From Sphaerisporangium dianthi (GTDB lineage Bacteria > Actinomycetota > Actinomycetes > Streptosporangiales > Streptosporangiaceae), in the NCBI RefSeq assembly GCF_042654065.1, contig NZ_JBHSFP010000037.1, positions 1 through 64,000 on the forward strand: a stretch of DNA of 64,000 bases, read 5' to 3'. The notes under the pieces were generated by a model. The model saw only the letters and a program-made list of their open reading frames with translations, had not been told where the DNA came from and ran no database searches. How positions within the stretch are numbered: position 1 is the stretch's first letter; the number at the start of each line of letters is the position of its first letter. Both the position numbers and the translations under genes were made by a program. Positions 15,722 to 24,425 of the stretch are shown here, one piece after another.

Positions 15722-16231
15722 ATGCGACGCACTCAGTCGGCCGCGGTATTCCTGCTTGCCATCGGCCTCCTGACCGGAGGCAGTGCTCACGGCGCCGCAG
15801 AGCTTCAGAATTACGACGGGGAGACCCTGTTCAAAGGCCTGTTCCTGGGGGCCGGTCCAGTGGCGGGAAAGCACCCTGACCTGATCGTCCCGACGTCGGG
15901 ACGATGGCAGGCCCAGCGGGCCGACCACCTCATCCAGCGGATGCGGCAGCACAGGCCGGCGTTCTTCGCCTCCTTTGCCGCCGCCATCACCAGCGGCGAC
16001 CGCATCCGCATCGAGAGGGCGGCCGTGGCCGCCGACGAGCTGGCCGCCGGGCTCATCACGGCCGCCGGCCCGTCCGACGACTACGGCTCGTTCGTGGCCG
16101 TCGACCGCAACTTGATCAAGGAGACGCACATCGTCATGAACAAGAACCGCGTCTGGACCGGCGCGCCGGTCAGGGGCACGCTGGCACGCGACCGCTGGGT
16201 CAACGACGTGGCCCAGGCACTGGCCCGGTGA
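15722..16231 (+). CDS. SdpC-family secreted protein lacking a visible toxin segment
   Basis: A 169-residue secreted protein with a signal peptide at residues 1-24 (MRRTQSAAVFLLAIGLLTGG, then SAHGA) and the SdpC-family motif YDGETLFKGLFLGAGPVA at 31-48. In Bacillus SdpC the C-terminal part releases a 42-residue, disulfide-bonded hydrophobic toxin. Here there is no Cys and no hydrophobic C-terminal stretch; the protein ends in a polar region. It could act by another mechanism or be a degenerate copy. The stop overlaps the SdpA-like start (GTGA). Confidence 0.78.
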   Translation: MRRTQSAAVFLLAIGLLTGGSAHGAAELQNYDGETLFKGLFLGAGPVAGKHPDLIVPTSGRWQAQRADHLIQRMRQHRPAFFASFAAAITSGDRIRIERAAVAADELAAGLITAAGPSDDYGSFVAVDRNLIKETHIVMNKNRVWTGAPVRGTLARDRWVNDVAQALAR

Positions 16232-16791
16232 CCAAGGACGTGACCCTCGGCAAGGCGGCGGTGGCGCTCGGCCTGATCTGGGGCGTCATCGTCGTCTACG
16301 TCGTCGTCGGCCAGCTGCCCGGCGCCGCGCTCCAACTGCCCGGTCAGCGGGGGGTGAGCGAGGTGGCGCGGCTGGTGGCACCCCAGGGCTGGGCGTTCTT
16401 CACCAAGACGGCCCGCGACGAGCGGCACACCTGGTGGCGGCCCGACGCGGACGGCACGTGGCGGCCCACCTCGCTCGGGCCGCACGCCGAGCCGCGCAAC
16501 CTGTGGGGGCTCGACCGCATCTCCCGGGCGGAGGGCGTCGAGACGGGCCTGGTGCTGGAGGCCGTTTCGGGCCACCACTGGCGGGACTGCCCCGACGGGG
16601 CGGTGGACGGGTGCCTGTCCCGGTCGGCCACGGCCGTCCACGTCCGAAACCCCTCACCCGGCCCCGTCCTTTGCGGGACGCTCGGCCTGTCCCGGCAGAA
16701 GCCCCTGCCGTGGGCGTGGGCCGGGGCCGCCGACCGGACGCGCATGCCCGCCACGGTCGTACGGGTGGAGGTGACGTGCTCGCGAGACTAG
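16228..16791 (+). CDS. SdpA-like protein
   Basis: A 187-residue protein with one N-terminal membrane anchor (residues 10-30, VALGLIWGVIVVYVVVGQLPG) and an extracytoplasmic part including QGWAFFTKTARDE, typical of SdpA. With SdpB, SdpA is required in Bacillus to mature SdpC into active peptide. Four Cys in the outer half (DCPDGAVDGC, VLCGT, VTCSRD) may form disulfides. The GTG start overlaps the SdpC-like stop, and the end overlaps the SdpB-like start by 16 bases. Confidence 0.78.
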   Translation: MTKDVTLGKAAVALGLIWGVIVVYVVVGQLPGAALQLPGQRGVSEVARLVAPQGWAFFTKTARDERHTWWRPDADGTWRPTSLGPHAEPRNLWGLDRISRAEGVETGLVLEAVSGHHWRDCPDGAVDGCLSRSATAVHVRNPSPGPVLCGTLGLSRQKPLPWAWAGAADRTRMPATVVRVEVTCSRD

Positions 16792-17765
16792 GCGCGAGGC
16801 TCAGGGGGGTCGCCGAGGCCGCCCCGTGGACGAACGTCTACGGCCTGGCCAGGACCGTGCTCGCCTGCTGCACGCTCACCACGCTGCTCGCCAGCGAGAC
16901 CTCGACCCTGTTCCGGCCGGCCCAGGGCATTCCGGGCTATCCGTATTGCGACGGCGCGCCGTACAGCTTGTTCTGCGTCGTCCCGCTGGAGACGGCGCAC
17001 GCGCTGGCGATCGTCATCCTGCTCGTGGCCGCGTCCGGCTGGCGGCCCCGGTACACCGCGCTCCCGCACTGGTGGGTGGCGGTGAGCTTCCAGGCCTCTG
17101 CCACGATCCCCGACGGCGGGGACCAGGTGGCCGCGGTGCTGAGCCTGCTGATCCTGCCCATCGCGCTGAGCGACGGGCGGACCTGGCACTGGCAGCGGCC
17201 CGCCGGCCAGGTGAACCCGGTGATCTCGCTGGTGGCGTGGTCGGCGTCGCTGGTGATCCGGGTGCAGGTGGCCGGCATCTATCTGCAGGCCTCGATGGCC
17301 AAGCTCGGCAAGGAGGAGTGGGCGGACGGGACGGCGCTGTACTACTGGTTCGGCGACCCGCAGTTCGGCATCCCGGGATGGGCGTCCGGGGTGCTCCAAC
17401 CGGTGCTGGCGTCGCCGGTCGGGGTGACGCTGCTCACCTGGGGCACGGTCGCGGTCGAGTTCGCCCTGTTCCTCGGCCTGGTGGCACGACGGGCGGCCCG
17501 CCCGTACCTGCTGGTGTCGGGCCTCGCGCTGCACGCGTCCATCGCGATCTTGATGGGCCTGGGCAGCTTCGCGCTGGCGATGTCGGCCAGCCTGATCCTC
17601 TATCTGCGGCCGTTGGACCAGCCCTTCGCGTGGCGGGCCGGCGGTCTCCCGGCGGCACGGCGAGCGGTGTCCCGCCTGGTCACCGGCCTTCACCGGCCGA
17701 TGACGGCGCGGAACGGCGCGGCCAGGTCACTGGGGAAGGGCGATGTGGCAGGGGAAGAAGCATGA
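16776..17765 (+). CDS. SdpB-like multi-pass membrane protein (HTTM type)
   Basis: A 329-residue polytopic membrane protein with about six to eight helices and the family motifs NVYGLARTVLA near the N-terminus and YLQASMAKLGKEEWADGTALYYW in the middle, as in SdpB and vitamin-K-carboxylase-like HTTM proteins. It is needed with SdpA for toxin maturation in the Bacillus system. I start at GTG 16776, just before the SdpA stop. The stop overlaps the LmbU-type regulator start by ATGA, so four genes form one operon. Confidence 0.82.
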   Translation: MLARLGARLRGVAEAAPWTNVYGLARTVLACCTLTTLLASETSTLFRPAQGIPGYPYCDGAPYSLFCVVPLETAHALAIVILLVAASGWRPRYTALPHWWVAVSFQASATIPDGGDQVAAVLSLLILPIALSDGRTWHWQRPAGQVNPVISLVAWSASLVIRVQVAGIYLQASMAKLGKEEWADGTALYYWFGDPQFGIPGWASGVLQPVLASPVGVTLLTWGTVAVEFALFLGLVARRAARPYLLVSGLALHASIAILMGLGSFALAMSASLILYLRPLDQPFAWRAGGLPAARRAVSRLVTGLHRPMTARNGAARSLGKGDVAGEEA

Positions 17766-18454
17766 TCGATCATGTCGGTGAGAACGGGAACCACCAAGCG
17801 CGCGGCCTGGCGCCCGTGCCCAAACCCGCGCACGGAGATCAGCAACGACTCGGGCTGGACCCGGCGGTCATACCGAGAAGGACCGGCCTGCAGTTCCCGG
17901 CCCCCATCCCGCTGGCCAGCTGGGAGCGGATCGGGCGGCAGCTGTCGCTGATCGCCGATTCCTCGGCCTGGTGGCTCGGCGACTGGCTCGTCTACGGGGA
18001 GAGCCACTACAACGAGCGCTACCGCATGGCCATCGAGAGGACGGCCCTGGACTACCAGACGCTGCGCAACTACGCCTGGGTGACCCGCCGCTTCAGCCTC
18101 GCCAGGCGCAGGGACCGGCTCAGCTTCGCCCACCACGCCGAGGTGGCGGCTCTGGGCGAGCCCGAGCAGGACCTGTGGCTCCAGCGCGCCGAGCAGTTCG
18201 GCTGGTCGAGGAACCGTCTGCGCAAGGAGCTCAAGGGCGCGGCGGCCCTCAAACGGGGCGCGGGCCGGGACGTCGTGCAGGCCGAGGCCGTCCCCGTCGG
18301 CGCCGGCTTCCGGCTGTCCCCGAGCGACGAGCAGCTGGAGCGCTGGGAGCTCGCGGCGCGCCTGCAGAACTGCGAGCTGTCGAACTGGGTCGTGCAGGCG
18401 CTGGAGATGCTGGCCGAGGAGGTCATCAAGCAACGCGCCGCCGCGTCCGCGTAG
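17762..18454 (+). CDS. LmbU-family transcriptional regulator
   Basis: A 230-residue protein recognisable by LIADSSAWWLGDWLVYGE, the YRMAIERTALDYQTLRNYAWV segment and LSFAHHAEVAAL, all conserved in LmbU of the lincomycin cluster, an activator of antibiotic genes. The DNA-binding fold is not a standard HTH. It overlaps the SdpB-like gene by 4 bases, linking it to the toxin operon. It could also regulate the cluster at 1-14 kb. The last ~60 residues form a C-terminal region that may mediate dimerisation (inference). Confidence 0.85.
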   Translation: MIDHVGENGNHQARGLAPVPKPAHGDQQRLGLDPAVIPRRTGLQFPAPIPLASWERIGRQLSLIADSSAWWLGDWLVYGESHYNERYRMAIERTALDYQTLRNYAWVTRRFSLARRRDRLSFAHHAEVAALGEPEQDLWLQRAEQFGWSRNRLRKELKGAAALKRGAGRDVVQAEAVPVGAGFRLSPSDEQLERWELAARLQNCELSNWVVQALEMLAEEVIKQRAAASA

Positions 18455-18601
18455 CGGCGCGCCCTCCGCGCGCCGCGCCGCGCGGGTCCGCCGTGACGAG
18501 AAACGGCGGACCCGCCGCAGGACGGGACGCCCGCGTCGCGGCGGGCGAACGGCCCGCGCGCCGCCGATCGGGGACGCCGGAGCCGCCGATCGGGGCCGTC
18601 C

Positions 18602-18717
18602 GATGGGGACGCGGTCAGGGCCCGCCCGGTCGGGACGCGGTCAGGGGACGCCGGTGAGGACGCGGTCAGGGGCCGCCCGGTCGGGACGCGGTCAGGGGCC
18701 GTCCGGTCGGGACGCGG
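18602..18717. repeat. Degenerate 27-28-bp tandem repeats downstream of the SARP gene
   Basis: About four to five units built on GGGACGCGGTCAGGGGNCG separated by CCGCCCGGTC-like fillers fill the gap between the stops of the LmbU-type and SARP-type genes. The SARP stop TGA itself lies in the last unit, so expansion of the array may have shifted the gene end. Not CRISPR: no constant spacer structure. Confidence 0.7.
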
Positions 18718-21700
18718 TCAGGGGACGCCCGCGCCGTCGAGGAGCGAGCGGGCCTGCTCGGGCCGCAGGGCGCGGCCGTGGGCGAACAGCCGCGCGAAGG
18801 CGTCCTCGCCGAGCGCGGCCCTGGCCGCCCCGATCGTGCGGTGCGTGTCGCCCTCCTCCGCCGGAGTGAGGACGATGCCCGCCGCCTCCCGGACGGCCGC
18901 GGCCGCGCCGAGCAACCTGGCGGCGTCGCCGTGCCGTCCGGCGAGCGCGCAGGCCCCGGCCAGACCGGACAGCGCCAGCGCGACGTCTCCGGAGGTGTCC
19001 AGGTCCAGCGCGACGGCGAACGCCTCCGAGTGCCTGGCCAGGGCCGTCGCCGCGTCGCCGCGCAGCTCGGCCACATACCCCAGCTCGGCCAGGACGCTCG
19101 GCGCGTACAGCGGCCGGCCCGGCCCGGTGTCCTGCCGGTCGACCGCCTCGGCGAGGTTGCGCAGGTGTGCCTCGGCGACGTCGAGGTCGCCCTGCCGGCG
19201 GGCCGCGAACGCGAGCCCCATCTCGGCGAACACGGCGCCGAGAGGAGAGGCCTGCTCCGTGGCCAGCTCCAGCCCTTCCTCGCAGTAGACGCGCGCCGCC
19301 CGATGGTCGCCGCACTGCATGGCGATCCAGCCGAGCCACGACAGGCGGCCCGAGACGTCGGTCCAGAGCCCGAGGTCCGCGGCGATGCGCAGCCCTTCCA
19401 GGTGCAGGCGGTTGGCCCGCTCGTGATCGCCGGTCATCCCCGCGTGCGCTCCCAGCCACTCGGTGGCCTGCAGCAGCCCCCACCTGTCCCCGAGCTCGCG
19501 GAACAGCGCCGCGCTGCGGGCGCCGTCCCGTTCGAGCGCGGCGGCGTCGCCCCGCACGTGCGCGTGCTTGGCACGCAGGCTCAGCGCCGCGGCCACCCCC
19601 CACTCGTCGCCGGCGGCCTCGAAGGCGGCCAGGGAACGGCCGATCGACTCGCCGGTGGCCGCCACGTCACCGAGGTCGATCTCGGCGAACGCGAGGAACC
19701 ACTCGGCTCTGGCCCGCCCCAGGGGATCGTCCGCGCCGTCGTAGGCGCGCAGCGCCGCCTCGTGGCGGGCCGGCCAGCCGTCGATGTCGCCGAGCAGGAA
19801 CGAGACGCCGGTGTGCCAGGTCACGGCCCGCGCCCGGGCGGCCGGGAAAGGCGCGCCGCCCGGGTCCGGCGCCACGGGAGAAGATCCGCCGGCCGCTGTG
19901 CCCGCCGCCAGGGGCGGAGGTCCGCCGGCCGCTGTGCCCGCCGTCACGGGAGAAGGTCCGCCGGCCGCTGTGCCCGCCGCCAGGGGCGGAGGTCCGCCGG
20001 CCGCCGTGTCCAGCGCCGCCTGGAGTGAGCGGCGGGCCTCGTCCAGCCGGCCGCGCAGGAACCAGTACCAGGTCAGCGCGTTGACCAGGCGCAGCGCGAG
20101 GCCGGCGTCGCCGTCGCGCAGCGCGCTGTCGAGCGCGGCCCGCAGGTTGGCGGCCTCGGCGTCCAGACGCCGCAACCACGTTCCCTGGCCGGGACCGTAC
20201 AGGTGTGGCTCGGCGCTCTCGGCCAGGGCGGTGTAGTACACGCGGTGCCACTCGGACACCTGCCGCAGCTCGCCCGCCTCGTCCATGCGGTCGGCGCAGT
20301 AGGCCGCCACCGACTCGAGCAGCCGGTAGCGAGGGGCCTCGTCCCCGCGGTCGGTCATGACGACGAGGGAGCGGTCCACCAGGCGTGCCAGCAGCTCGGG
20401 TACCTCCTCGACCGGCACGCCGTCCCCGCCGCCGGCCGCCCGCGCCGTTTCGCGGGTGGTGTGATCCCCGTCGGCCGTCCGTACGGTTCGGTGGGTGGCG
20501 TGATCTCCGCTGGGCGTCCGCACGGTTCGGTGGGTGGCGTGATCTCCGCTGGGCGTCCGCACGGTTCGGTGGGTGGCGTGATTCCCGGCGCAGACGGCTT
20601 GGGCGGCCTCCAGGGTGCAGCCGTCCGCGTGCACGGCCAGCCGGCGCAGGACGGTGCGCTCCGCCGGGGTGAGCAGTTGCCAGCTCCAGTCGATCATCGC
20701 CATGAGCGTCTGCTGGCGCGGCGGCGCGCCGCGGTGCCCGGTCGCCAGCAGCCGGAACCGGTCGTCCAGCCCGGCGACCAGGCCGCGGATTCCGAGCGCG
20801 CGCACCCGCGTGGCCGCCAGCTCCAGGGCCAGCGGGATGCCGTCCAGCCGCCGGCACAGCAACGCGACGGCGTCGGCGTTCTCGGAGGTGAGGGTGAACC
20901 CGCGCGCCGCGGCGCCGGCGCGGTCGACGAACAGCTTCACCGCGCCGAAGCGTTCCAGCGTCGCAGGATCGGCCTGCCCGGGGTGGGGCACGTCCAGCGG
21001 CGGCACCGGCCACACCACCTCGCCGGCCAGGCCGAGCGGCTCGCGGCTGGTGGCCAGCACGCGCAGACCCGGCGCGGCGCGCAGCAGCGCGGCCGCCAGC
21101 TCGGCGACCTCGTCGATCACGTGCTCGCAGTTGTCGAGCACCAGCAGCATGCGCCGGGTGCGCAGCGCCCGGACGAGCCGCTCGATCGGCGCGGCCGGCT
21201 CGCGCGGGCCGGCGACGTCCCGGACGTCCAGCACGGCCATCAGCAGGTCGGTGAGCGACTCGAGCACGTTGGAGGCCCCGGGACGGTCCAGCGCGCCCAG
21301 CTCGGCCAGCCACACCCCGTCGGGGTAGGCCTCGGCCAGGGGGGCGGCGACCTCCATCGCCAGCCGGGTCTTGCCCACCCCGCCGGAGCCGGTCAGCGTG
21401 ACCAGCCTGCCGTGCTCCAGAGAGGCGCGCACCTCGGCGACCGCGTCCTCGCGGCCGATGATCCCGGCGATCGCCGTGGGCAGGTTCGTCCTCGGCCGCG
21501 CGGGCGCGCCGGACGCGCCGGCCTCCCCTGCCTGCTCCTCCTCCTCGGCCTGGACGGGGCCGCCCAGCGCGGGGTTCTGCGCCAGGATCGACCGGTGAAG
21601 GGCGACGACCTCCGGGCCCGGGTCCAGGCCCAGCTCCTCGGCGAGGTGGACGCGCAGCTCGTCATAGCTGTCCAGCGCCTCTGCCTGCCGTCCATCGCGG

Positions 21701-22311
21701 TACAGGGCGAGCATGTGCAGGGCCCGCGGCCGCTCGCGCAGCGGGTGCCGGGCCACGTGGTCGCCGAGGTCGCCGGCGACCACGGCGTGCATGCCGAGCG
21801 CCAGCCGCGCCTCGGCGAGGTCCTCCAGCGCGGTGAGCCGTTGTTCCTCCAGCCGCGCGACGGTGGCGCGCGCGAACGGCTCGTCGGCGAAGCCGGCGAA
21901 CGCCGGCCCCCGCCACAGCGCCAGGGCGCCGGACAACAGGGTGGCCCTGGCCCGCGCGTCGGGCGCTTCGCGCGCCTCGGCCGTCAGCGACGCGAACCGG
22001 TGCGCGTCGACCTCGCCCGCGCCGGCCCGCAGCAGGTAGCCGGGCGGCGGCGACACCACCAGATCGCGGCCGCCGGGTTCGGCGTCCTCCAGCGCGCGGC
22101 GCAGCTGGGAGACCTTGGCCGACAGCGTGCCGGACGGGTTGCCCGGCGGCCGGTCTCCCCACAGGTGCTCGACCAGGCGGTCGGCGGACACCGGCCGTCC
22201 CTCGTCCACCAGCAGGGCCGCCAGCAGGGCGCGCACCTTCAGGCCGGGCACCGTGACGAGGGCGCCGTCGCCGGTCCACACCGTCACCGGTCCGAGGACC
22301 CCGAAACGCAT
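18718..22311 (-). CDS. SARP/AfsR-like regulator with NB-ARC ATPase and TPR-type region
   Basis: A 1197-residue regulator. Residues 1-95 are an OmpR-type winged helix (MRFGVLGPVTVW), then a bacterial transcriptional activation domain to about 250. Next is an NB-ARC ATPase with P-loop SGGVGKTRLAMEV, MLLVLDNCEHV and ATSREPLGL, and finally helical TPR-like repeats to the end. Such proteins activate secondary metabolism in response to unknown signals. Start ATG 22311 fits the family; an upstream frame extension has no homology. Two internal tandem repeat blocks (39 bp and 36 bp units) insert low-complexity loops between domains. Confidence 0.9.
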   Translation of the reverse strand: MRFGVLGPVTVWTGDGALVTVPGLKVRALLAALLVDEGRPVSADRLVEHLWGDRPPGNPSGTLSAKVSQLRRALEDAEPGGRDLVVSPPPGYLLRAGAGEVDAHRFASLTAEAREAPDARARATLLSGALALWRGPAFAGFADEPFARATVARLEEQRLTALEDLAEARLALGMHAVVAGDLGDHVARHPLRERPRALHMLALYRDGRQAEALDSYDELRVHLAEELGLDPGPEVVALHRSILAQNPALGGPVQAEEEEQAGEAGASGAPARPRTNLPTAIAGIIGREDAVAEVRASLEHGRLVTLTGSGGVGKTRLAMEVAAPLAEAYPDGVWLAELGALDRPGASNVLESLTDLLMAVLDVRDVAGPREPAAPIERLVRALRTRRMLLVLDNCEHVIDEVAELAAALLRAAPGLRVLATSREPLGLAGEVVWPVPPLDVPHPGQADPATLERFGAVKLFVDRAGAAARGFTLTSENADAVALLCRRLDGIPLALELAATRVRALGIRGLVAGLDDRFRLLATGHRGAPPRQQTLMAMIDWSWQLLTPAERTVLRRLAVHADGCTLEAAQAVCAGNHATHRTVRTPSGDHATHRTVRTPSGDHATHRTVRTADGDHTTRETARAAGGGDGVPVEEVPELLARLVDRSLVVMTDRGDEAPRYRLLESVAAYCADRMDEAGELRQVSEWHRVYYTALAESAEPHLYGPGQGTWLRRLDAEAANLRAALDSALRDGDAGLALRLVNALTWYWFLRGRLDEARRSLQAALDTAAGGPPPLAAGTAAGGPSPVTAGTAAGGPPPLAAGTAAGGSSPVAPDPGGAPFPAARARAVTWHTGVSFLLGDIDGWPARHEAALRAYDGADDPLGRARAEWFLAFAEIDLGDVAATGESIGRSLAAFEAAGDEWGVAAALSLRAKHAHVRGDAAALERDGARSAALFRELGDRWGLLQATEWLGAHAGMTGDHERANRLHLEGLRIAADLGLWTDVSGRLSWLGWIAMQCGDHRAARVYCEEGLELATEQASPLGAVFAEMGLAFAARRQGDLDVAEAHLRNLAEAVDRQDTGPGRPLYAPSVLAELGYVAELRGDAATALARHSEAFAVALDLDTSGDVALALSGLAGACALAGRHGDAARLLGAAAAVREAAGIVLTPAEEGDTHRTIGAARAALGEDAFARLFAHGRALRPEQARSLLDGAGVP
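19871..20014 (-). repeat. 36-bp coding tandem repeat in the SARP gene
   Basis: Four units (19871, 19907, 19943 and 19979) encode AAGGPPPLAAGT-type 12-residue repeats in the TPR region. Adjacent units alternate between two variants (CACGGGAGAAG and CAGGGGCGGAG), suggesting duplication of a two-unit block. Confidence 0.85.
20461..20577 (-). repeat. 39-bp coding tandem repeat in the SARP gene
   Basis: Three 39-base units starting at 20461, 20500 and 20539 encode HATHRTVRTPSGD-type repeats after the NB-ARC domain. Units 2 and 3 appear identical in DNA, so expansion is recent. Confidence 0.85.
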
Positions 22312-22596
22312 GCCCGCCACGATAACGCCCCCCGGGCTCCGGGCGCCGCCTTCGCCGGCCCGCCTCCCGCCGCCCCGCCGCCGGGAGAACGGCGCGAGGG
22401 CGCCGGCGCCGGGCTCTCCGGGCGGTGATCTCCGGGCCGGACGCCGGGGACCGGCGGCGGTGAGGACCTCGGCCTCCCGCCGCCGGGATGAGGGCTCGGC
22501 CCTCTCGGCCCGGAGGTGAAGGCTTCGGCCTCCCGCCGCCGCGCGGGGCGGTGACGGGAGGCCGTCCATCAAGGGCCGATCTTCACAGGACGGATG

Positions 22597-23736
22597 TCAG
22601 CCGGCGGTGAGGGCCTTGGAGACCAGGGCGCTGATCTCGTGGAAGGCGGTGTAGTCGCCGGCGGTGACGGTGGTCTTCGCCACGGCGATCGCGACGCCGC
22701 TCGCGGTGTCGGCGTAGGCGGCGGTGCCACCGCTGCCGGCCATGCCGAACAGGGTGGAGCCGTCGAGCGGCCCGGCGAAGCCGACGTTGTAGCCGAGACC
22801 GCGGGTGACCGGCAGGCCGATCACCTCGTCCATGCCGGAGACCGCCACGGCGGTGATCTCCCGAAGCCGGTCGGGGGAGACCAGGCGCACGCCGTCCACC
22901 TCGTCCATGAGTGCGGCGTACATGCGCGCCACGGCGCGGGCGCTCATGACGCCGCCGGCCGGGATGTCGGCGGTGAGCACGTCGGGGCGGTTGCAGTAGG
23001 CCGCCGTCGGCATCGCCGCGGGAGGCGCCGCGGTCCAGCCGTCCACGACCCTGAAGAACGGCATCTGCTCGGCCATCGCCGCCATCATCTCCGGGGTCGG
23101 CTCCATGGCGCCCTCGGGCTCCGAAAGTACGGCGAGCCGGCCGAGCTCCGCCGCCGGAACGCCGAAGTACAGCTCGCCGGCGACGCCCAGCGGGGTCGCC
23201 ACCGCCTCCAGCAGCACCTGCGAGATCGGCCTGCCGGTGGCGCGGCGGACGATCTCCCCGATGATGTGGCCGAAGGACTGCGGGTGATAGCCGGTCTTGG
23301 CGCCCGGCTCCCACCACGGCGCGGCGCCCGCGATCGTGGCGCACATCTTGTCCCAGTCGGTCAGGTCCTCCGGCGTGGTGTCCACCGGCAGGCCGGGGAC
23401 GCCGGTGGAATGCGTCAGGGCGTGCCGCAGGGTCGCGCCCTGCTTGCCGTGCGCGGCGAACTCCGGCCACAGATCCGCGATCGGGGTGTCGTAGGACAGC
23501 ACGCCGCGCTCCGCCAGCACGTGCACGACGGTCGAGGTCACTCCCTTCCCCGTCGAGGTGACGTGGAACGGCGTGCCGGGCGTCACCGGCCGGCCGGTCG
23601 CCGGGTCGGCGGTCCCCGCGACGGCGTCGACGACGAGCTCCCCGCGCCGGTACACGGCGACCTGCAGCCCGCGCTCCGCGCCGGAGCCGATCAGCTCGTC
23701 GATGGCGTCCTGGACCTGCTGCTGGACGTCTTTCAT
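22597..23736 (-). CDS. Serine hydrolase of the beta-lactamase/esterase (EstB) family
   Basis: A 379-residue class C-type serine hydrolase with the SxxK nucleophile motif Ser61-Thr-Gly-Lys64 (HVTSTGKGV), the Tyr of GYHPQSFGH, and a C-terminal GMAGSGGTAAYAD segment in place of KTG. There is no signal peptide, so it is cytoplasmic. The family includes esterases, D-aminopeptidases and lactonohydrolases. Substrate unknown. ATG 23736 follows a weak GGAAC site. Confidence 0.88.
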   Translation of the reverse strand: MKDVQQQVQDAIDELIGSGAERGLQVAVYRRGELVVDAVAGTADPATGRPVTPGTPFHVTSTGKGVTSTVVHVLAERGVLSYDTPIADLWPEFAAHGKQGATLRHALTHSTGVPGLPVDTTPEDLTDWDKMCATIAGAAPWWEPGAKTGYHPQSFGHIIGEIVRRATGRPISQVLLEAVATPLGVAGELYFGVPAAELGRLAVLSEPEGAMEPTPEMMAAMAEQMPFFRVVDGWTAAPPAAMPTAAYCNRPDVLTADIPAGGVMSARAVARMYAALMDEVDGVRLVSPDRLREITAVAVSGMDEVIGLPVTRGLGYNVGFAGPLDGSTLFGMAGSGGTAAYADTASGVAIAVAKTTVTAGDYTAFHEISALVSKALTAG

Positions 23737-23792
23737 GGGTGTTCCTTCCCGATGGTGGTGAGATGAGGTCACGGTGGTCGTGGCGCGGCCGG

Positions 23793-24347
23793 TCAGCGGA
23801 CCGGCGCGTGGGAGACGATGACGACGCCGGACTCCAAGGTCGTGACGCCGAGGAGCCGCATCGGAGACTGCGGCCAGCCGGCGAACACCGGCTCGCCGCG
23901 GCCGGCGACGACGGGGTGGATCCAGAACCGGAACTCGTCGACCAGGCCCTGCGCGGCCAGGGCGCGGGCCACCTCGCCGCACCCGTACATCAGGATGTCC
24001 TGCCCGGGCTGCGCCTTGAGCTCGCGCACCGCCTCGGCGAGGTCGCCCTTGACCAGCGTGGAGCCGGTCCAGCCGACGGTGTCCAGCGTGGTGGAGACGA
24101 CGTACTTCGGCATGGTGTTGATGCGGTCGGCGAAGCCCTCCTGCGCGGTCCCCTCGTCGTTCCTGGACGGCCAGGCGGCGGCGAATCCCTCGTAGGTGAC
24201 GCGGCCCATCAGCAGGGCGTCCGCGGCGAACAGCTGGTCACGGGCACGGCCCGCGTACTCGTCGGTCCAGTACTCCATCGACCACTCGTGCGGGTTGTCC
24301 TGGATGGCGTCCAGCGTGACGAATGTCGAGACGACGACATTTCGCAT
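23793..24347 (-). CDS. Dihydrofolate reductase-like (RibD C-terminal) protein
   Basis: A 184-residue protein of the DHFR/RibD fold: MRNVVVSTFVTLDAIQDNP at the start, LLMGRVTYEGFAAAWP, and an NADPH-type region DILMYGCGEVARALAAQGLVDEFRFWIHPVV. This YyaP/YwjB-like family is widespread in actinomycetes and of unknown substrate. Same direction as the adjacent hydrolase and FMN reductase genes, but the gaps (about 55-80 bases) do not prove an operon. Confidence 0.88.
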   Translation of the reverse strand: MRNVVVSTFVTLDAIQDNPHEWSMEYWTDEYAGRARDQLFAADALLMGRVTYEGFAAAWPSRNDEGTAQEGFADRINTMPKYVVSTTLDTVGWTGSTLVKGDLAEAVRELKAQPGQDILMYGCGEVARALAAQGLVDEFRFWIHPVVAGRGEPVFAGWPQSPMRLLGVTTLESGVVIVSHAPVR

Positions 24348-24425
24348 GGGGTCCTCCTCGATGTTGGTCGGTGGGCTCGCGTGCCGGCGGCCGGACCGGG
24401 GGGCCTGCCGAAGGGGGCGGGTGCG

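Noticed and set aside
12977..18717. Repeat arrays considered as CRISPR
   Set aside because: Units are contiguous or nearly so, degenerate and without unique spacers, and no cas genes are present.
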